9,176 nucleotides of DNA from JALZVT01 sp039029135 (lineage in GTDB: Bacteria > Pseudomonadota > Gammaproteobacteria > Pseudomonadales > Azotimanducaceae). Within the stretch, counting starts at the first letter, position 1; each line of letters opens with the position of its first letter. Location of the stretch: positions 1 to 9,176 of the forward strand of contig JBCCGT010000048.1 in assembly GCA_039029135.1 (NCBI GenBank). The letters run 5' to 3'. Of this stretch, positions 6,506 to 9,176 are shown one piece after another. The notes under the pieces were generated by a model. That model ran no database searches. It was given only the letters and a program-made list of their open reading frames with translations, and had not been told where the DNA came from. A program made the position numbers and the translations under genes.

Positions 6506-8221
6506 CTAGATACGCGAACCCTCGATCTCGATTTCCGCGTGCTGCCAGGCGTCTTCGAAGGCGGCGCGGGTGGCGTCAGCCTCGGCGTGCTTGCCCTGTG
6601 CTTCCAGCGCGTTCACCAGCCCGCGCAGCGCCCAGCCGTTGCGCGGCATGATCTTCAGGTCCTCGCGGTAGGTGACCTCGGCCGCGCCGGGCTTACCGGC
6701 GGCGAGCTGTACTTCGCCTAGCGTGTGCCGCACCGGATGAAACCACTCGGGGGGTTCCGTGTACGGCAGCGCGTCCTCTTTCGCCACGGCCTCGCCGAGC
6801 GTCGCCTGCGCCGCCTGCAGATCGCCGCGAGCGGCCTGTAGCTCGCCGGCGAGTGCCAGATCGGCAATGGCCAGAAGCGGCATCGCGCCCTCGCGATTGA
6901 AGAACGTGAGCTGCACCATCGCGGGGTCGGCCATCAGCGTCTTCAGGGCCGCGTGCTCGATACCTGCAGCCGCGAGATCGCCGCGGGCGGCATAGGCGCG
7001 GCCGCGCCCGTAGTGCCAGATGCCGCGCGCATAGATCAGATCCTCGTCCGGCTCCGGATCGTCGAGCAGCGCCTGCCAGTCCGAAAACCGCAGGCGGGCG
7101 AAGGTCGGCTGCATCAGAAACTGCTGGGCGACCGCCATACCCGGCGCGCGCAGCAGATCCTTCGTCAGCCGCGCGGCGGTGCCCTCCGCCAGTTCGTAGG
7201 CTTTGGATTTCCAGCCTTCCATCGCGGCCGTGACCCAGCCGAAATGCCAGTTGTGCGGAATGTAGCCCGCGAGATAAATCGGGCTGTTGGAGCGGCAGGC
7301 GGCGATGAACGCATCGTCTGCAACGGTCGCACGCATGTTGTTCAGCGTGGAGTCGTGATAGCGACCGACGCGCATGTAGATGTGCGCCGGCATGTGCACC
7401 AGATGGCCCGCGGCGGGGGCCAGATCGGCCAATCGGTCCGCGTAGGGCTCCGCGCGCTCCGGGGTTTGGGACTGTTCAACTGCGTGGATGTACAGGTGAA
7501 TCGCGCCGGCGTGATCGGGATTTTTCTGGAGCGCGTGCTCTAGCGTATCGGTGATCTCGGTTGTCCACTGGCGCGGCGTGCCGTCGCCGTCCCAGAAGTC
7601 CCAGGGGTGCAGGTCCATCAGGGCCTCGCCCGTAAGGGCGGCGATGGTTGCGTTTTCCGGATGCTCGGCGAACACATCGCGCATTGCGTCGGCGTAGGCT
7701 TCGTCGAGCGGCGCGCGGTCCTCCGGCGCCTCGGGGGCGTAGCGCGCCAGCAGCGCATCGATCAGGGCGCGCTCCCACGGGGTGGTGCCGTTCGCTGCGA
7801 GGTTGCTCGCGCGGGTGGCCAGTACGAACGCGCGGGGTGCGTTGCCCGGGTCCATGGGTGCGTTGACGTTTGGACCCAACACGAGCGCGCTGCCCCAGTA
7901 GCACATCGCGCAGTCTGGGTCGTAAGCGGTGGCCTCCGTGAAGGCGAAGTCGGCGGCCGCGTGGTTGAAGGCGAAGGCCAACTGCAGGCCCTGATTGAAG
8001 TAGTCGCGCGCCTTGGTCGAACTCGTCGTGATCGGCAGCGTGATGCCGCCCAGGCCCTGGAACAGGGGCTGGCGCCAGCCCTCGAGCGCGTCGCCGGCGG
8101 CCTCCGGTGCCCGGGTGATCGGCGTCTCGGTGCAACCGCCAAGGCATAGCGCGCTGAGCAGTGCGGCCAGCCCCAAGGCGGTTGTCGTGCGGATGCGCCG
8201 CCGTTGCTGTGATCGTTTCAT
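6506..8221 (-). CDS. TPR-type lipoprotein, uncharacterised family
   Basis: The product is 571 residues from ATG 8219-8221, preceded by GGAGG (8231-8235) with 9-nt spacing. An upstream in-frame ATG would place 15 extra residues before the signal peptide and is not preferred. Basic residues and a hydrophobic run lead to the lipobox L27-G-G-C30; Thr at +2 favours the outer membrane. The rest is alpha-helical TPR-like: ARDYFNQGLQLAFAFNHAAA at 71-90 opens the first repeat, ARGDLAAAG at 412-420 and ARGDLQAAQATLGEA at 464-478 are typical helices, and the last lies near 513-550. The middle carries DPDCAMCYWG (101-110), HLYIHAVE (242-249), HLVHMPAH (273-280) and HNWH (323-326), His/Cys clusters that could bind metal or heme-like ligands; this is inference. 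I recognise this as a widespread uncharacterised TPR family. No enzymatic role is claimed. Confidence 0.88.
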   Translation of the reverse strand: MKRSQQRRRIRTTTALGLAALLSALCLGGCTETPITRAPEAAGDALEGWRQPLFQGLGGITLPITTSSTKARDYFNQGLQLAFAFNHAAADFAFTEATAYDPDCAMCYWGSALVLGPNVNAPMDPGNAPRAFVLATRASNLAANGTTPWERALIDALLARYAPEAPEDRAPLDEAYADAMRDVFAEHPENATIAALTGEALMDLHPWDFWDGDGTPRQWTTEITDTLEHALQKNPDHAGAIHLYIHAVEQSQTPERAEPYADRLADLAPAAGHLVHMPAHIYMRVGRYHDSTLNNMRATVADDAFIAACRSNSPIYLAGYIPHNWHFGWVTAAMEGWKSKAYELAEGTAARLTKDLLRAPGMAVAQQFLMQPTFARLRFSDWQALLDDPEPDEDLIYARGIWHYGRGRAYAARGDLAAAGIEHAALKTLMADPAMVQLTFFNREGAMPLLAIADLALAGELQAARGDLQAAQATLGEAVAKEDALPYTEPPEWFHPVRHTLGEVQLAAGKPGAAEVTYREDLKIMPRNGWALRGLVNALEAQGKHAEADATRAAFEDAWQHAEIEIEGSRI

Positions 8222-8230
8222 GGTCGATGT

Positions 8231-8235
8231 CCTCC
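8231..8235 (-). promoter_or_regulatory. Ribosome binding site of the TPR lipoprotein gene
   Basis: GGAGG on the minus strand lies 9 nt before ATG 8219-8221. Together with the signal peptide beginning MKRSQQRRR, it sets the start there rather than at the in-frame ATG at 8264-8266. Confidence 0.7.
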
Positions 8236-8266
8236 GGTTCTTCTCACCCAGGTCCGTGGCCGCCAA

Positions 8267-8272
8267 ATTCTA
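8267..8272 (-). promoter_or_regulatory. Candidate -10 box of the TPR lipoprotein gene
   Basis: TAGAAT on the minus strand matches the sigma-70 -10 consensus at five of six positions and lies about 45 nt upstream of the start codon. No good -35 lies 16-18 bp further up (CTCAGC at 17 bp), so this rests on one hexamer. Confidence 0.3.
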
Positions 8273-8429
8273 GCCCATGTCGCAGCTTGGCTGAGCCGGA
8301 CGTCACACGCGGGTCCTTGCCGACGACCTAGTTGGGCGCGTCGCGACCCGCGCTTTGCAGTCTGTGCAGTGCGCGACAGCGAACGATCGCCGTGTCGCCT
8401 AGTCTCTGTAGTTCTCGTCCGGACGCCGC

Positions 8430-8443
8430 GCCTGCGCGCAGGC
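8430..8443. promoter_or_regulatory. 14-bp perfect palindrome upstream of the SdrD B-like gene
   Basis: GCCTGCGCGCAGGC is fully self-complementary and lies 66 bp before the GTG start, in the 288-bp divergent region 8222-8509. It could be an operator, but all-GC palindromes arise readily in DNA of this composition. The rest of the region shows no gene or convincing plus-strand promoter. Confidence 0.25.
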
Positions 8444-8496
8444 TGCTGCGGCGCCCGCGGAAACGTCCGTCGGCCGGGCGAATGCTTCGTCACCAC

Positions 8497-8501
8497 AGGA
8501 G
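8497..8501 (+). promoter_or_regulatory. Ribosome binding site fixing a GTG start
   Basis: AGGAG lies 8 nt before GTG 8510-8512. It supports the GTG as start of the SdrD B-like gene, for which no in-frame ATG precedes the signal peptide. Confidence 0.7.
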
Positions 8502-8509
8502 CGATCCCC

Positions 8510-9176
8510 GTGCACTCTCCCGATCGTTTGCTCTCTTTGCCGCCTGTCGTGTCTTTTGCCGTGACCTGTGCCGGCCTATGCCTATTGCTTGCGTTGGGTC
8601 CGGGCAACGCCTTTGCCGACAGCGCCCAGCTCGGCAACCTGGTCTGGCTGGACGCGAACCGCAACGGGCATCAAGACGCGGACGAGGCGGCGGCGCCGGC
8701 CGGCATTCGGCTGCGTCTCTACGGCTGCCGCGACCTGGATACGCTCGATGAGACCGCGACGGCGGCCGATGGCCGCTATCGGTTTCGCCGGCTGGCTGCT
8801 GGTCGCTATCGTGTCGGGGTACTGCAGGATCAGGGACCGTTGGCGGGTGTGGCGTTCAGCCCCGCCGGCGCGAGCACCAACTCGCGCGATAGCGACGCCC
8901 ATCTGATCGTCGACGGTGGCGACATCGGTCGCATCGGACTGTCGCAGTGCACCGAAGTTGATGCCACAGAACGGTTCAATCATCTCGACTTCGGTCTGAT
9001 AGCGGACGCCGATCCTGTCGATCCTCCGCCTGAAGACCCGCCCGAGGACCCGCCCGAGGACCCGCCACCGGAAGATGACTACCCTGCGAATGGCATTCTC
9101 GGCGGCACTGCGTGGTTCGACACCAACGGCGATGGCGTGCGCCAGAAACAGGAACCGGTCGAGATCGGTCTTGAGA
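8510..9176 (+). CDS. Secreted SdrD B-like domain protein, N-terminal part
   Basis: The reading frame runs from GTG 8510 off the window end without a stop, giving 222 codons so far. Residues 1-36 form a signal peptide with hydrophobic core AGLCLLLALGPG and likely cleavage after AFA (36). Residues ~39-165 are an SdrD B-like (Cna B-type) beta-sandwich. It opens with LGNLVWLDANRNGHQDADE, where 48-59 fits the calcium loop DxNxNGxxDxxE, continues with GIRLRLYGC and DGRYRFRRLAAGRYRVGV, and ends with HLDFGLI. Residues 168-191 are a Pro/Glu/Asp linker built on PPED. A second B domain starts at ~195 (ILGGTAWFDTNGDGVRQKQE, loop 204-215). Such domains form calcium-stabilised stalks of surface or secreted proteins. 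The full length, any C-terminal anchor and any adhesive head lie beyond the window. Confidence 0.9.
   Translation, partial: MHSPDRLLSLPPVVSFAVTCAGLCLLLALGPGNAFADSAQLGNLVWLDANRNGHQDADEAAAPAGIRLRLYGCRDLDTLDETATAADGRYRFRRLAAGRYRVGVLQDQGPLAGVAFSPAGASTNSRDSDAHLIVDGGDIGRIGLSQCTEVDATERFNHLDFGLIADADPVDPPPEDPPEDPPEDPPPEDDYPANGILGGTAWFDTNGDGVRQKQEPVEIGLE
9023..9079 (+). repeat. Pro-Pro-Glu-Asp linker coding repeat
   Basis: This 57-bp segment encodes a run of proline and acidic residues. Two exact 12-bp units (CCGCCCGAGGAC) lie at 9038-9049 and 9050-9061, with degenerate copies on each side. It joins the first and second SdrD B-like domains and is probably an extended spacer that can change length by slippage. 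Confidence 0.85.

Noticed and set aside
7607..8149. Plus-strand 180-codon frame inside the TPR gene
   Set aside because: It is antisense to a gene with clear signal peptide, ribosome site and TPR content, and is Arg/Gly/Ala-rich as expected for a shadow frame.
8218..8664. Minus-strand frame across the divergent region and the start of the SdrD B-like gene
   Set aside because: It has a basic, low-complexity composition, no ribosome site and no recognisable domain, and it overlaps a well-supported gene.

Overview
The window reads as GC-rich chromosomal DNA from a Gram-negative bacterium. Two proteins carry lipoprotein signal peptides of outer-membrane type, and the protein families present (spinster-type MFS carrier, DUF427, TPR lipoprotein, LVIVD lipoprotein, DNRLRE/collagen protein) would suit a marine or soil gammaproteobacterium. 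That placement is inference from family content, not from a marker gene. I see no tRNA, rRNA, transposase, integrase, CRISPR array or phage gene.

Layout from left to right. (1) 1-205: four tandem copies of a 42-bp unit with an internal imperfect hairpin. One plus-strand frame is open through the array and may be the C-terminus of a gene lying mostly outside the window. A perfect 12-bp-stem terminator (220-249) follows. (2) 367-1983, minus: a secreted collagen-like protein with signal peptide, DNRLRE domain, IPT/TIG-like domain, 41 uninterrupted Gly-X-Y triplets and a C-terminal domain holding all four cysteines. (3) 1984-2428: a 445-bp divergent intergenic region with a weak candidate for a small glycine-zipper membrane protein on the minus strand. 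(4) 2429-4366, plus: a lipoprotein made of 14 LVIVD-type repeats. (5) 4376-5653, minus: a spinster-like MFS transporter, convergent with the LVIVD gene and only 9 bp from it. (6) 5654-5825: divergent promoter region with an 8-14-8 inverted repeat. (7) 5826-6404, plus: a DUF427 protein; the last 27 bp of its coding region, which form a GC hairpin, recur 94 bp downstream. (8) 6506-8221, minus: a TPR-type lipoprotein with conserved-looking Cys and His motifs. (9) 8222-8509: divergent intergenic region. (10) 8510 to the window end, plus: the N-terminus of a secreted SdrD B-like protein starting at GTG, with calcium-loop motifs and a Pro/Glu/Asp linker.

Five complete genes, one 3'-truncated gene and one doubtful fragment alternate in strand, so there is no long operon. 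Four of the six well-supported products are exported (collagen-like, LVIVD, TPR, SdrD B-like) and are built from repeats or adhesion-type modules. This suggests a region of cell-envelope and surface proteins, but nothing in the sequence shows that they act together.
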